From a bacterium (GTDB lineage: Bacteria; Bacillota; Clostridia; Christensenellales; Aristaeellaceae), in the NCBI GenBank assembly GCA_004563405.1, contig SFTH01000026.1, positions 1 through 63,461 on the forward strand: 63,461 nt of DNA, given 5' to 3'. How positions within the stretch are numbered: position 1 is the first letter of the stretch; each line of letters begins with the position of its first letter. Below the pieces are notes generated by a model. The model was not told the origin of the DNA, searched no databases, and worked only from the letters and a program-made list of their open reading frames with translations. The translations under genes and the position numbers were made by a program. Positions 15,731 through 23,654 of this stretch are shown piece by piece.

Positions 15731-16345
15731 TCAGACAACAAATATTTCTTTCATGGGCTTCCAGAATTCTTCTCCGGCCAGGGGCTGCTGGCATTCGCCG
15801 GTGACCCGCAGCCATTCCAGATAGGTTTCGTTTTCGTACAGCGCGGGATCCTCCTGTCCGTAGAAGTCCTGGAATTGCAGCAGATATTGCTTATGAAGCT
15901 CCGTTACAAAGATGGAAGACTTCCTAAAGCCGTTTTGATAGCACAGGTCGTGGATGATCTGGGGCTGTTCGTCGTGCAGGCGCACATATTCGTCCAGCTT
16001 GCCCTCGCGCACGCCGATGATGACGCCCTGGCTCTTGAGATTGTCGTAGCAATCGCCCGGGTGAAGCTTGAATTCATAGACGTGGCGCGCGGGCGCCCAG
16101 CCCTTTAGCAGGCCGTCCTCCCCGCGAAGCGTGGCGAACAGCGCCTCGGGATCCGCTCCCTCGTCCAGCATATAGAACTGAAATGCGTAGAGCAGGCCCT
16201 CGATTTCCTGGGTGTATATCCTGCAATGGATGAGGCCCAATGCCCTTGCGCGCGCGAGATCTCCCTTCAGGCGCTCCGCCGCCGCCTGCAGCGCGGGCAT
16301 GTCCTCCGCGATCATGCGGCGGGAAAAGGCGAACTTTCCTTTCAT
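15731..16345 (-). CDS. Duplicated L-rhamnose-mutarotase-like (RhaM/DUF718) protein
   Basis: A 204-residue protein that looks like two RhaM-type dimeric alpha-beta-barrel units in tandem. The first unit spans about 1-100 (ALGLIHCRIYTQEIEGLLYAFQFY, then HVYEFKLHPGDCYDNL). The second spans about 100-200 (VREGKLDEYVRLHDEQPQII, SSIFVTELHKQYLLQFQDF). Single-unit RhaM (~104 aa) interconverts sugar anomers. The duplicated form would make an internal pseudo-dimer. It lies between the importer ATPase and the isomerases, which suits anomer conversion just after uptake. I am sure of the family resemblance but not of activity. Confidence 0.7.
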   Translation of the reverse strand: MKGKFAFSRRMIAEDMPALQAAAERLKGDLARARALGLIHCRIYTQEIEGLLYAFQFYMLDEGADPEALFATLRGEDGLLKGWAPARHVYEFKLHPGDCYDNLKSQGVIIGVREGKLDEYVRLHDEQPQIIHDLCYQNGFRKSSIFVTELHKQYLLQFQDFYGQEDPALYENETYLEWLRVTGECQQPLAGEEFWKPMKEIFVV

Positions 16346-16360
16346 CTCAATCTCCTCCCA

Positions 16361-17872
16361 TCAAATAAACGATTTGCCGATTTCGGCGCTGATTTCTGAG
16401 CCGGGCAGGGCGAAGAACTCCTCGCCCTTCAATTCCTTCACGATCTGCTTGTCCTTGAAGATCAGAATTCGCCGGGCCAATGCGATCATTTCATTCATAT
16501 CCGACGAGATCAGGATGATGGTCTTGCCCTCCTTGGCGGCCAGATCCCAGATCAGGTCGTGAATGTACTGCTTTGCGCCGATATCCACACCCACGGTGGG
16601 CTCGTCGATGATCAGAATATCGCAGTCCGCAGCCAGCCATTTTGCAATGGAAATCTTCTGCTGGTTGCCGCCGGACAGCTTTCCGGCCAGCGCGTTCAGA
16701 CTCGGCGTCTTGATGCTGAGCTTGTCCCGATAGTCCTGCGCCAGACTGCGCTCCTTGGCGAGGCTGATGAAGTTTGTCTTTCCGGCGTGGCACTGTTCGA
16801 GGGAATTGATGCAGATGTTCACGCCGACGGTGTGGGAGAGGAACAGCCCTTCCTCCTTGCGGTTCTCCGTGACATAGCCGATGCGGTACGTCTTGAGCGC
16901 CTGCTTGAGGGACTTGATGTCCGCCCGTTTTCCGTTTACATAAATGGTGCCGCTTTCCCTGTGATCTATATTGAGGAGCGTGCGAATCGCCTCTGTGCGG
17001 CCGCTGCCCACCAGGCCGTAAAAGCCCAGAATCTCGCCGCGGTGCACCTCGAAGCTGATGTCCTTGAAGCCGTGAATCTTGGACGCGATGTTCTCCGCCC
17101 GCAGCACGACGTCGTTTTCGTAGGCGTCCAGCCTGCCGCGGTACTGATACACGAAATCGCGACCGATCATCATGCGGATGATTCTCGCATTGTCCATGTT
17201 TTCAATTTTATCCGTTCCCACCAGGCAGCCGTCGCGCATCACGGTCACGCGATCCGCGATGATCTGCACCTCTTCCAGCTTGTGGGAGACGAAGATGATA
17301 ACCAGCCCCTTGTCCCGAAGCTTGCGCACCAGCTCGAAGAGCATGTTCGCCTCGTGGGGGGTCAGGGAGGACGTGGGCTCGTCCAGCAACAGAACCTTGG
17401 CGTCGGCGCTCAGGGCCTTGGCAATCTGAATTTGCTGCTTGTGGGCGGCGCTGAGAAAGCGCACCTTCTTCTCCGGGGGGAAGTCCAGGCCCACCTCGTC
17501 CATGTATTTTTTGGCAAATTTGTTGATCTCCTTCCAGTTGACAAAGCCCAGCTTTGTGAACCGGTCGATCTTGTCGTTGCAGATGTTCTCCGCAATGCTG
17601 CTCTCAGGGATCATCTGGATCTCCTGATGCACCATGCTGATGTGATGGCGAACAGAATCGCCGTAGCCGTTCAGCTTCAGTTCTTCTCCGTCCAGCGTGA
17701 CCGTGCCCTCATCCGCCTTGTAAATGCCACAGATGATCTTCATCAGCGTACTTTTGCCCGCGCCGTTTTCACCCAGAAGGGCATGGATTTCGCCGTTGTT
17801 AAACGTTACATTGATATCTTGCAGCGCCTTCACGCCGGGAAAAGATTTGGAAACGCTCTTGATCTCTAGCAT
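16361..17872 (-). CDS. Sugar ABC importer ATP-binding protein, RbsA/XylG type
   Basis: A 503-residue protein with two fused ABC domains, as in RbsA. The first has Walker A GENGAGKST and Walker B LLLDEPTSSLTPHEA. The second has the degenerate A loop GLVGSGRTE, signature LSGGNQQK and DEPTVGVDIGAK. It powers uptake through the permease and binding protein encoded just upstream. ATG at 17872 was chosen because GGAGG lies 8 nt before it, and an in-frame upstream extension lacks a site. It is the third gene of the operon, 93 nt after the binding-protein gene. Confidence 0.95.
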   Translation of the reverse strand: MLEIKSVSKSFPGVKALQDINVTFNNGEIHALLGENGAGKSTLMKIICGIYKADEGTVTLDGEELKLNGYGDSVRHHISMVHQEIQMIPESSIAENICNDKIDRFTKLGFVNWKEINKFAKKYMDEVGLDFPPEKKVRFLSAAHKQQIQIAKALSADAKVLLLDEPTSSLTPHEANMLFELVRKLRDKGLVIIFVSHKLEEVQIIADRVTVMRDGCLVGTDKIENMDNARIIRMMIGRDFVYQYRGRLDAYENDVVLRAENIASKIHGFKDISFEVHRGEILGFYGLVGSGRTEAIRTLLNIDHRESGTIYVNGKRADIKSLKQALKTYRIGYVTENRKEEGLFLSHTVGVNICINSLEQCHAGKTNFISLAKERSLAQDYRDKLSIKTPSLNALAGKLSGGNQQKISIAKWLAADCDILIIDEPTVGVDIGAKQYIHDLIWDLAAKEGKTIILISSDMNEMIALARRILIFKDKQIVKELKGEEFFALPGSEISAEIGKSFI

Positions 17873-17965
17873 CTGGTTTTCCTCCGGTATTGTCATAGGA
17901 TAGGGATAGAGGAACGGGTGGAATGTGTGATCTCCCTTGCGGGAGATCACACGGAAAAGCGGGAA

Positions 17966-19012
17966 TTACTTGCTCAGGTACACGGTCTCCAGATCGGCGG
18001 CGATCTTCTCGGACAGAGCCTTCACGTCCTCGGGGAAGGTTTCCACATTGTCCTTGGTGATGAAGACGTAGCCGGTCACGATGTGCTTGCCGAACTCAAC
18101 CATGTTCCAGCCCTCAGCCAGGTGGAGCAGGGTCAGCATGCCGATGTAGCCCTGGCCATAGCCGTTCTGGGCGATGCCCAGGTCGATGGCGCCGGAGTTC
18201 ACGCCCGCGAGAACCTCGTCAGAGGGGTCGGTGGCAACCGCGTAGAGGTGGCCGGCGTCGGGGTTGGAGGCATAGTAGTCCGCCAGAGCGGTGGCCAGGC
18301 CGCGGGAAGCGGTGCCGCCGGTGGCGATGATGCCGTTCGCGGTGGGGTTGGCGGCGAGGGCGTCCGCAACCTTCTCGTAGCCTTCATCCTGGGTGTTGAT
18401 GTCGCCGATGGTCTGGCAGATGGTGGCGTCGGGATACTCCGCAACCGCCGCCTCAACGCCGCGCTGGCGCTCCAGGGTGTTCACGTCGCCCAGATTCTCA
18501 AGAACGTCGATGATGACGGCCTTTTCGCCGGTCGCTTCGATGTCCTCGATCATCTTCTTGGTGGCGTTGTAGGAATAATCATACACGTCGCCGCAGACGG
18601 TCACGGGCGCAACCTGGGGATCGTTCATCACGCCGCCGTAGTTGACCACGGTGCAGCCGAAGTCGATCATTTCCTGATACAGGGCGTTCGCACCGGAGGT
18701 GTCCGCGCCGTAGACCATGAACAGGTCATAGCCTTCGGCCATCTTGGCCTGAACCATCTGGTTCTCGACGTCCTGGGTCCACTCGGTGCCGATGACGTAG
18801 TCGACGGTGATGCCGTACATCTCTTCGATGGCCTGATAGCCGGGCTGAATGTTGTCCTCAAAATAGGTGTCGGGGGCGGGCCAGTAGATCAGAATCTTGT
18901 ATTCGGAGGGATCCTTGGACAGGGTCAGTTCGAATTGGGTGCTTTCCGCCAGCGCGCCGAAGGCGGCGATGGACATGACAGCAACCAGCAGCAGAGCGAC
19001 GAGTTTTTTCAT
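17966..19012 (-). CDS. Sugar ABC importer substrate-binding protein
   Basis: A 348-residue RbsB-like periplasmic-binding-fold protein. It has a signal peptide (KKLVALLLVAVMSIAAFGALA) with an AxA cleavage site and no lipobox cysteine. The mature part begins ESTQFELTLSKDPSEYKILI. VMNDPQVAPVTVCGDVYDYS and IIATGGTASRGLATALADYY are typical hinge and C-lobe segments. In monoderm Firmicutes such receptors are normally lipoproteins, so the missing cysteine is unusual. ATG at 19012 follows GGGAGG. The ligand defines the operon substrate and is not readable from sequence. Confidence 0.92.
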   Translation of the reverse strand: MKKLVALLLVAVMSIAAFGALAESTQFELTLSKDPSEYKILIYWPAPDTYFEDNIQPGYQAIEEMYGITVDYVIGTEWTQDVENQMVQAKMAEGYDLFMVYGADTSGANALYQEMIDFGCTVVNYGGVMNDPQVAPVTVCGDVYDYSYNATKKMIEDIEATGEKAVIIDVLENLGDVNTLERQRGVEAAVAEYPDATICQTIGDINTQDEGYEKVADALAANPTANGIIATGGTASRGLATALADYYASNPDAGHLYAVATDPSDEVLAGVNSGAIDLGIAQNGYGQGYIGMLTLLHLAEGWNMVEFGKHIVTGYVFITKDNVETFPEDVKALSEKIAADLETVYLSK

Positions 19013-19071
19013 GATGAGTACCTCCCAATCATATTTAATAAGGCGCAACGCGCTTTATTATTCTGAGTCGA

Positions 19072-20064
19072 TCAGCGCATCTTTTCCGCGATGCGCAGGC
19101 GGATGGATTCGATGGAGACCGCAACCAGGATGATCAGGCCCAGGAAGACCTGCTCGTAGTAGACGTCCACGTTCATCATGGTGAGGCCGTTGCGCACCAT
19201 CGTCAGGATCCACGAGCCGCAGTAGAAGCCCAGCGCGGTGAAGCTGCCGCCGTTGAGCGGAATGCCGCCGATGGCGCACACAGCGATGGAATACATCATC
19301 CAGTCGGAGCCGGTGTTCGGGGAAACCGTGCCCGTTCTGCAGGCCCACAGGATGGCCGCAACGCTGGCAAACAGGCAGGAGAGGATGTTGCAGGCGATGA
19401 TGATGCCGTCGACGTTGATGCCGGAGAGCCGCGCCGCCGTGCGGTTGCCGCCCACCGCCAGTATGTTGCGGCCGAAGCGCGTGTGGCGGAACATGATGAA
19501 CAGCGCCACGACGAACACCAGCATCAGTATGGCCAGGAAGGAGAAGGAGCTGCCGATCTTGGTTCTGCCGATCCAGGTCAGGGAGTTTGGCACCGAGTAG
19601 GGATAGCCGTGGGTGTAGCCGATGGCCAGGCCGTTGAACACGAAGGACATGGCCAGCGTGATGATCCAGGGGTTCAGGCGGAGCTTGACCACCATCAAGC
19701 CGATGATGAGGCCGCACAGCGCCGCGGTCGCCAAGCAGGCCAGCACCGCCGGTAGCGTGGGCACGCCCAGGTTGGTCATCAATGCGCCCATCACCACCGT
19801 GGTGAGCGCGCCGACGCCGCCGATGCCCAGGTTCATGTCGCCGATCACCATCAGGATCAGCTGGGAGCCGCCGATGAAGCCGTAGATCGCGGCGGTTCTG
19901 GACAGATTGAAGATGTTGTAGGGCGTCAAAAAGGAGGAGGTCGTGATCGCAAAGATCGCAATCAGCACGACAATCGCGGTAATTGCGCTCGAATACGACT
20001 GCATGAAGAAGCGCTTCCAGAGCGGCATGGCGTTCAATGCGTCAGTTTCGTGATTCTTTTTCAT
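19072..20064 (-). CDS. Sugar ABC importer permease, RbsC type
   Basis: A 330-residue membrane protein with about ten hydrophobic segments. IAIFAITTSSFLTPYNIFNLSR at the first segments, GSQLILMVIGDMNLGIGGVGA (the RbsC/XylH consensus MxxGxIDLSVG variant) and FAVGGNRTAARLSGINVD (the EAA-like cytoplasmic loop that contacts the ATPase) identify the family. It is the first gene of the leftward operon, with GGGAGGA 8 nt before the ATG, preceded by an AT-rich control region shared with the divergent AraR-like regulator. Confidence 0.94.
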   Translation of the reverse strand: MKKNHETDALNAMPLWKRFFMQSYSSAITAIVVLIAIFAITTSSFLTPYNIFNLSRTAAIYGFIGGSQLILMVIGDMNLGIGGVGALTTVVMGALMTNLGVPTLPAVLACLATAALCGLIIGLMVVKLRLNPWIITLAMSFVFNGLAIGYTHGYPYSVPNSLTWIGRTKIGSSFSFLAILMLVFVVALFIMFRHTRFGRNILAVGGNRTAARLSGINVDGIIIACNILSCLFASVAAILWACRTGTVSPNTGSDWMMYSIAVCAIGGIPLNGGSFTALGFYCGSWILTMVRNGLTMMNVDVYYEQVFLGLIILVAVSIESIRLRIAEKMR

Positions 20065-20088
20065 ATAGGCATTCCTCCCTGTTTAACA

Positions 20089-20156
20089 TGTACAAGCGTT
20101 TCCGTGCTGCCATTGCTTCGATGGTACAACTTTTTACAACGAGTGAATACTTGTAC
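20089..20156. promoter_or_regulatory. Candidate operators of the AraR-like regulator
   Basis: Inverted half-sites GTACAA (20124-20129) and TTGTAC (20151-20156) lie just downstream of the sugar-operon -10, and a further TGTACAAG sits at 20089-20096. They resemble TTGTAC/GTACAA half-sites of AraR-type GntR chimeras. Other ACAAG/CTTGT half-sites occur up to 20495. Confidence 0.5.
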
Positions 20157-20173
20157 TTTTATGATCTACAAAA

Positions 20174-20202
20174 AGTATACCATCTGAACCCGAAAATGTA
20201 AA
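20174..20202 (-). promoter_or_regulatory. Predicted promoter of the eight-gene sugar operon
   Basis: Minus-strand TTTACA (20197-20202), 17-bp spacer, TATACT (20174-20179). The surrounding 20065-20524 region is unusually AT-rich for this window and holds no other gene. Confidence 0.7.
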
Positions 20203-20461
20203 TATATACTACTAAAATTTGGCCGAATAAATAAAAATTATCGATGAAAAGCCACATATAGAATAATATTTTAACAATAAAGAATATATCAATTTACATT
20301 AAAAGAATAATCAACAATGCAACTAAAACGCTTACGGATGCCGATTTGGCAGTTTGAAATACCAAACTCCGAAAGCTTATGATGGAATGGCTTGCAATTT
20401 TCATGGCATTTGTTCCAATTTTTACAAGCATTTTTCTACTGCTTGTTTCGATAAAAACAAC

Positions 20462-20489
20462 TTGCATTTTTCTTCAAATGGTTTATATT
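20462..20489 (+). promoter_or_regulatory. Possible promoter of the AraR-like regulator
   Basis: TTGCAT (20462-20467), 16-bp spacer, TATATT (20484-20489). Confidence 0.45.
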
Positions 20490-20524
20490 ACAAGTGGGGA
20501 AAATATTCGGAATGGTGAGAAGCG

Positions 20525-21601
20525 ATGGCAGAAAAAGGCGCAGGCGTTTTAAAGTACGAGGTCATTTACAGCTGGGTCGTGAAGAACATCTTCGGCGGCG
20601 TGTTTCCATACAAATCGAAGCTGCCTTCGGAGGCCCAGCTCATGGCTCAATTCAGCGTCAGCCGCCAGACGGTTCGCAACGCCATGAAGAAGCTGGCCGA
20701 GACCGGCTACATTCAGAGCGTCCGGGGCAGCGGGAGCTATGTCTCCCGGCAAACCTACGGCAGCTCCAAGAAGATCGGCGTCATGTTTACCACCATCAGC
20801 GGATACATCTGCTCCGACATTTTCAATGGACTTGAAAGCGTGCTGAGCAAGCTGGGCTACAGCATTCAGCTGGAGCTCTCCCACAATTCGGTGGACAACG
20901 AAACCCGCTTTCTCAAGAAAATGCTCAAGAGCAACGTGGCCGGAATTATACTCGAGCCCACCAAGAGCGGCTTTCCCACGCCCAACGCGAACCTGTTTCA
21001 CAAGCTGGACGAGGCCGGAATTCCCTATGTGTTTGTAAACAGCTGCTACAGAAACGTCAAATCCAACGCGGTGGTCTGGGATGACGAGAAGGTGTCCTAT
21101 CACCTCACGCGGCATCTGATCAAATCCGGGCATCCCAACATCGGCTGTTTTTTTCGCTTCGACGAGATGCAGGGCATGCTGCGCTATCTGGGCTATGCCA
21201 ATGCCCTGCGGGACTGCGGCCTGCCGATCAACGAGCACAACATCTGCTGGTACAGCATCGACGATGAAGACAACTTCATGCTTCGCAATGAATCCTGCGT
21301 GGAATACACGCTCAACCAATGCATCGAGAACTGTTCGGCGCTGATCTGCTACAACGATATCATCGCGGCTTCGATCATCAATAAGCTCCGCGCCCGCGGC
21401 ATTGCCATTCCGGAAGAGATGACCATCGTCAGCTTTGACAATTCGGATCTGGTGCAGTTTTTCGGAATCGAGGGCTTCCTGAGCTTCGATCACCCCAAGG
21501 CCAGGCTGGGCGAGGCGGCGGCGCGCATGCTCGTCGATTGCATTGTGAACAAGAAGGCCGAGAAGAGCGTGCTGGTCGTCACCTCCAGAAGCAACGGCTG
21601 A
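20525..21601 (+). CDS. AraR-like transcriptional regulator (GntR DNA-binding, LacI-type effector domain)
   Basis: A 358-residue chimera. The N-terminal GntR winged helix (about 8-75: KSKLPSEAQLMAQFSVSRQTVRNAMKKL, GYIQSVRGSGSYV) is followed by a LacI/periplasmic-binding effector domain (KIGVMFTTISGYICSDIFNGLES, AGIILEPTKSG, CYNDIIAASIINKLRARGIAIPEEMTIVSFDN). AraR-type repressors have this layout and release DNA when sugar binds. It is divergent from the transketolase operon with 460 bp between them, so it is the likely specific regulator. ATG lies after a weak GGTGAGA site. Confidence 0.93.
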   Translation: MAEKGAGVLKYEVIYSWVVKNIFGGVFPYKSKLPSEAQLMAQFSVSRQTVRNAMKKLAETGYIQSVRGSGSYVSRQTYGSSKKIGVMFTTISGYICSDIFNGLESVLSKLGYSIQLELSHNSVDNETRFLKKMLKSNVAGIILEPTKSGFPTPNANLFHKLDEAGIPYVFVNSCYRNVKSNAVVWDDEKVSYHLTRHLIKSGHPNIGCFFRFDEMQGMLRYLGYANALRDCGLPINEHNICWYSIDDEDNFMLRNESCVEYTLNQCIENCSALICYNDIIAASIINKLRARGIAIPEEMTIVSFDNSDLVQFFGIEGFLSFDHPKARLGEAAARMLVDCIVNKKAEKSVLVVTSRSNG

Positions 21602-21673
21602 CGCCGGCCGGAGGGCGGCGCCACATCCTCGAGGGTCGAAGCCCTTTGACCTTCACGGCCCCGGGACAGACGG

Positions 21674-21796
21674 AGGGGAGCATGGCGGAAAATCGCCATG
21701 CTCCCCTCAGACCGCTGACAAAGCCCGCTTCAGCAAGGAGAAGCGGGCTTTTCAGTAGAATCAAAATCCCCCGGCTCCACGGAGCCGGGGGATTTT
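21674..21796. terminator. Three stacked hairpins between convergent genes
   Basis: Hairpin 1 at 21674-21707 (GGGGAGCATGGCG arms) is followed by CAGACCGCTGACAAAG. Hairpin 2 at 21721-21752 (AAGCCCGCTT/AAGCGGGCTT) then TTTTC. Hairpin 3 at 21763-21796 has perfect 16-bp arms with AAAATCCCCC/GGGGGATTTT ends. The block ends both the regulator and the BMP gene, and carries a copy of the dispersed 3'-end element. Confidence 0.8.
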
Positions 21797-21807
21797 GGAT
21801 GGATAGC

Positions 21808-22935
21808 TTAGCCGATGTAGTCCACCGTCACATGCTCGAAGGCGACGTTGGCGATTTCGCCCTCGGTGACCACGGTGTCGTCAACGACCAGATCGCCCGC
21901 CTTCATGGCGTCCAGAGCGGCCTGATAGTCTTCGACGGAGTAGGTCTCGAAGAGCCAGGACTCGGTCGGCAGGCCGACGGCGTCCTCGTTCACGCCCAGG
22001 CTGGTGGGAATGCCGCCGATTTCGTCCCAGGTGCCATCGTAGAACTTGGTGATGGCCCACTCGGTGGCGTTGCTTAGGCCCTTCATGGCGGAGGTCACGA
22101 CGGTGTCGGATTCGCCGGACTGGTCGACGTCGACGCCGACGACGAAGCCGTCGTTCTCGGCCGCCGCAGCCGCGACAGACTGGAACATGGAGCCGCCGCA
22201 GGCGAACACGATCTCGGTGCCGTTCTCATACCAGCCCTTGATCATGGTCTGCAGCTCGGGAGAGGCCTGGAAGCTGGCGCCGTACTGCCAGGAGTACTTC
22301 AGCTCAACCTCGACGCCCAGCTCCGCAGCGGCCGCCTCCGCGCCCTGCGCGAAGCCGTAGCCGTAGCGGCAGCAGGCCGGGTTGGTTCCGCCGCCGCCGC
22401 CGGTGAAGCCCAGGCGGGTGAAGCCGTCCATGACGACCGCGTAGCCGGCGAAGTAGCCGCTCTGCTCCTCCTTGAAGGAGATGGGAGCGATGTTGGTCAG
22501 GGTGTTGCCCGCCTCATCGGAGAGCGGATAGCCGTCGATGAACACGAACTTGGCGTCCGCGAACTCGGTTGCGGCCTTCTTCAGAGCGGTCTCCTGCATG
22601 AAGCCCGCGCAGACCACGATCTCCGCGCCGCCCTCTACGGCTGCCTTCATGGCGTCGTAGCGGTCGTCGTCGGTGGCCTGGTCGCCGTTGGCCGGCTGAT
22701 AGTACTTGTAGGACAGGCCGTTCGCCGCAGCGTAGGCCTTCACGCCGTTCCAGGTGCCCTGGTTGAAGGACTTGTCCTTCAGCTGGCCGACGTCGGTGAC
22801 GAAGGCGATCTTGTAGACGCCGTCTTCGGAGGTCATGGTGTCTTCGATGTCGTCGGGATTGACGGCCTCTGCCATCGCGCCGAAGGCGCACAGGGCCAGA
22901 ACCAGGGACAGAAGAATCGCAAGAAGCTTCTTCAT
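21808..22935 (-). CDS. BMP-family (Med/TmpC-like) ABC substrate-binding protein, orphan
   Basis: A 375-residue protein. After the signal peptide (KKLLAILLSLVLALCAFGAMA) comes YKIAFVTDVGQLKDKSFNQGTWNG, the diagnostic start of BMP/nucleoside-binding proteins. QSGYFAGYAVVM, GFTGGGGGTNPACCRYGYGF and FVVGVDVDQSGESDTVVTSAMKG follow, all typical. BMP proteins usually deliver nucleosides to an RbsC/RbsA-like importer. No such partner is adjacent, so it stands alone under its own promoter. No lipobox is seen. ATG at 22935 follows AAGGAGG, and the frame extends upstream across the promoter, which rules out earlier starts. Confidence 0.93.
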   Translation of the reverse strand: MKKLLAILLSLVLALCAFGAMAEAVNPDDIEDTMTSEDGVYKIAFVTDVGQLKDKSFNQGTWNGVKAYAAANGLSYKYYQPANGDQATDDDRYDAMKAAVEGGAEIVVCAGFMQETALKKAATEFADAKFVFIDGYPLSDEAGNTLTNIAPISFKEEQSGYFAGYAVVMDGFTRLGFTGGGGGTNPACCRYGYGFAQGAEAAAAELGVEVELKYSWQYGASFQASPELQTMIKGWYENGTEIVFACGGSMFQSVAAAAAENDGFVVGVDVDQSGESDTVVTSAMKGLSNATEWAITKFYDGTWDEIGGIPTSLGVNEDAVGLPTESWLFETYSVEDYQAALDAMKAGDLVVDDTVVTEGEIANVAFEHVTVDYIG

Positions 22936-22986
22936 ATGAGTTCCTCCTTTTAATTTCATCCACTTCTTATGGACGATGGTAACTTG

Positions 22987-23015
22987 ATTATAGCATGAAC
23001 CAACATGCGATTCAA
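22987..23015 (-). promoter_or_regulatory. Sigma-A promoter of the BMP gene
   Basis: Minus-strand TTGAAT (23010-23015), 17-bp spacer, perfect TATAAT (22987-22992). Confidence 0.8.
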
Positions 23016-23063
23016 GCACTTCTTTGTACATTCCGGAGGGGAAATCTGCGGCGGCTGCGCGCG

Positions 23064-23612
23064 TCAGCGCCGGTGGCACACGCGCCGGCGCACGGCGTCC
23101 GTCAGGCGCACGGCGGCCTCGCTCAGCAGGACGCCGAGGGCGACGCCGGCCAGTACGTCCGTGGGGTAGTGCACGCCCACATACAGCCGGGACAGCGCGA
23201 TGAGCGCGGCCAGAACCAGCGCGGCCACGCCGTACTTCCGGGGCGCGCGACGGAACAGCGCCCAGGCGCAGCAGAAGGAGTTGGCGCTGTGGCCGGAGGG
23301 GAAGGAGAAATCGTGCTCCGCGTGCACCAGAATCTGGATCTCCGGGAAGAGATCGTAGGGACGGACGCGGGCGACCAGCGGCTTGATGGCGCAGTTGACC
23401 ACCAGGAAGGTCAGCACGATCGCCGCCGCGCAGTAGACGCCGGTGCGGCGGGTCTTGCGGAAGAGCAGCAGCAGCACCGTCAGCACGATCCAGAAGATTC
23501 CGGCGTTGCCGAGGGTGGAGAGCAGCTTCATTACGGGCGTGAGCGCGGCGCAGCGCAGGTTTTCCTGAATCCAGAGAAGTATGTCCCGTTCAAACAGGGC
23601 AAGTGCGTTCAT
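23064..23612 (-). CDS. PAP2-family membrane phosphatase
   Basis: A 182-residue integral membrane protein with five or so hydrophobic segments and the three acid-phosphatase motifs: KPLVARVRP, FSFPSGHSA and SRLYVGVHYPTDVLAG. The histidines of the last two are catalytic. PAP2 proteins remove phosphate from undecaprenyl or lipid phosphates outside the membrane. A role in undecaprenyl-pyrophosphate recycling is plausible but unproven. It lies 42 nt downstream of the radC-like gene in the same orientation. Confidence 0.92.
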   Translation of the reverse strand: MNALALFERDILLWIQENLRCAALTPVMKLLSTLGNAGIFWIVLTVLLLLFRKTRRTGVYCAAAIVLTFLVVNCAIKPLVARVRPYDLFPEIQILVHAEHDFSFPSGHSANSFCCAWALFRRAPRKYGVAALVLAALIALSRLYVGVHYPTDVLAGVALGVLLSEAAVRLTDAVRRRVCHRR

Positions 23613-23654
23613 GGGTAAGACCTCCTGAAAAAATTGTGCTTCCGGGGCGGGCGC

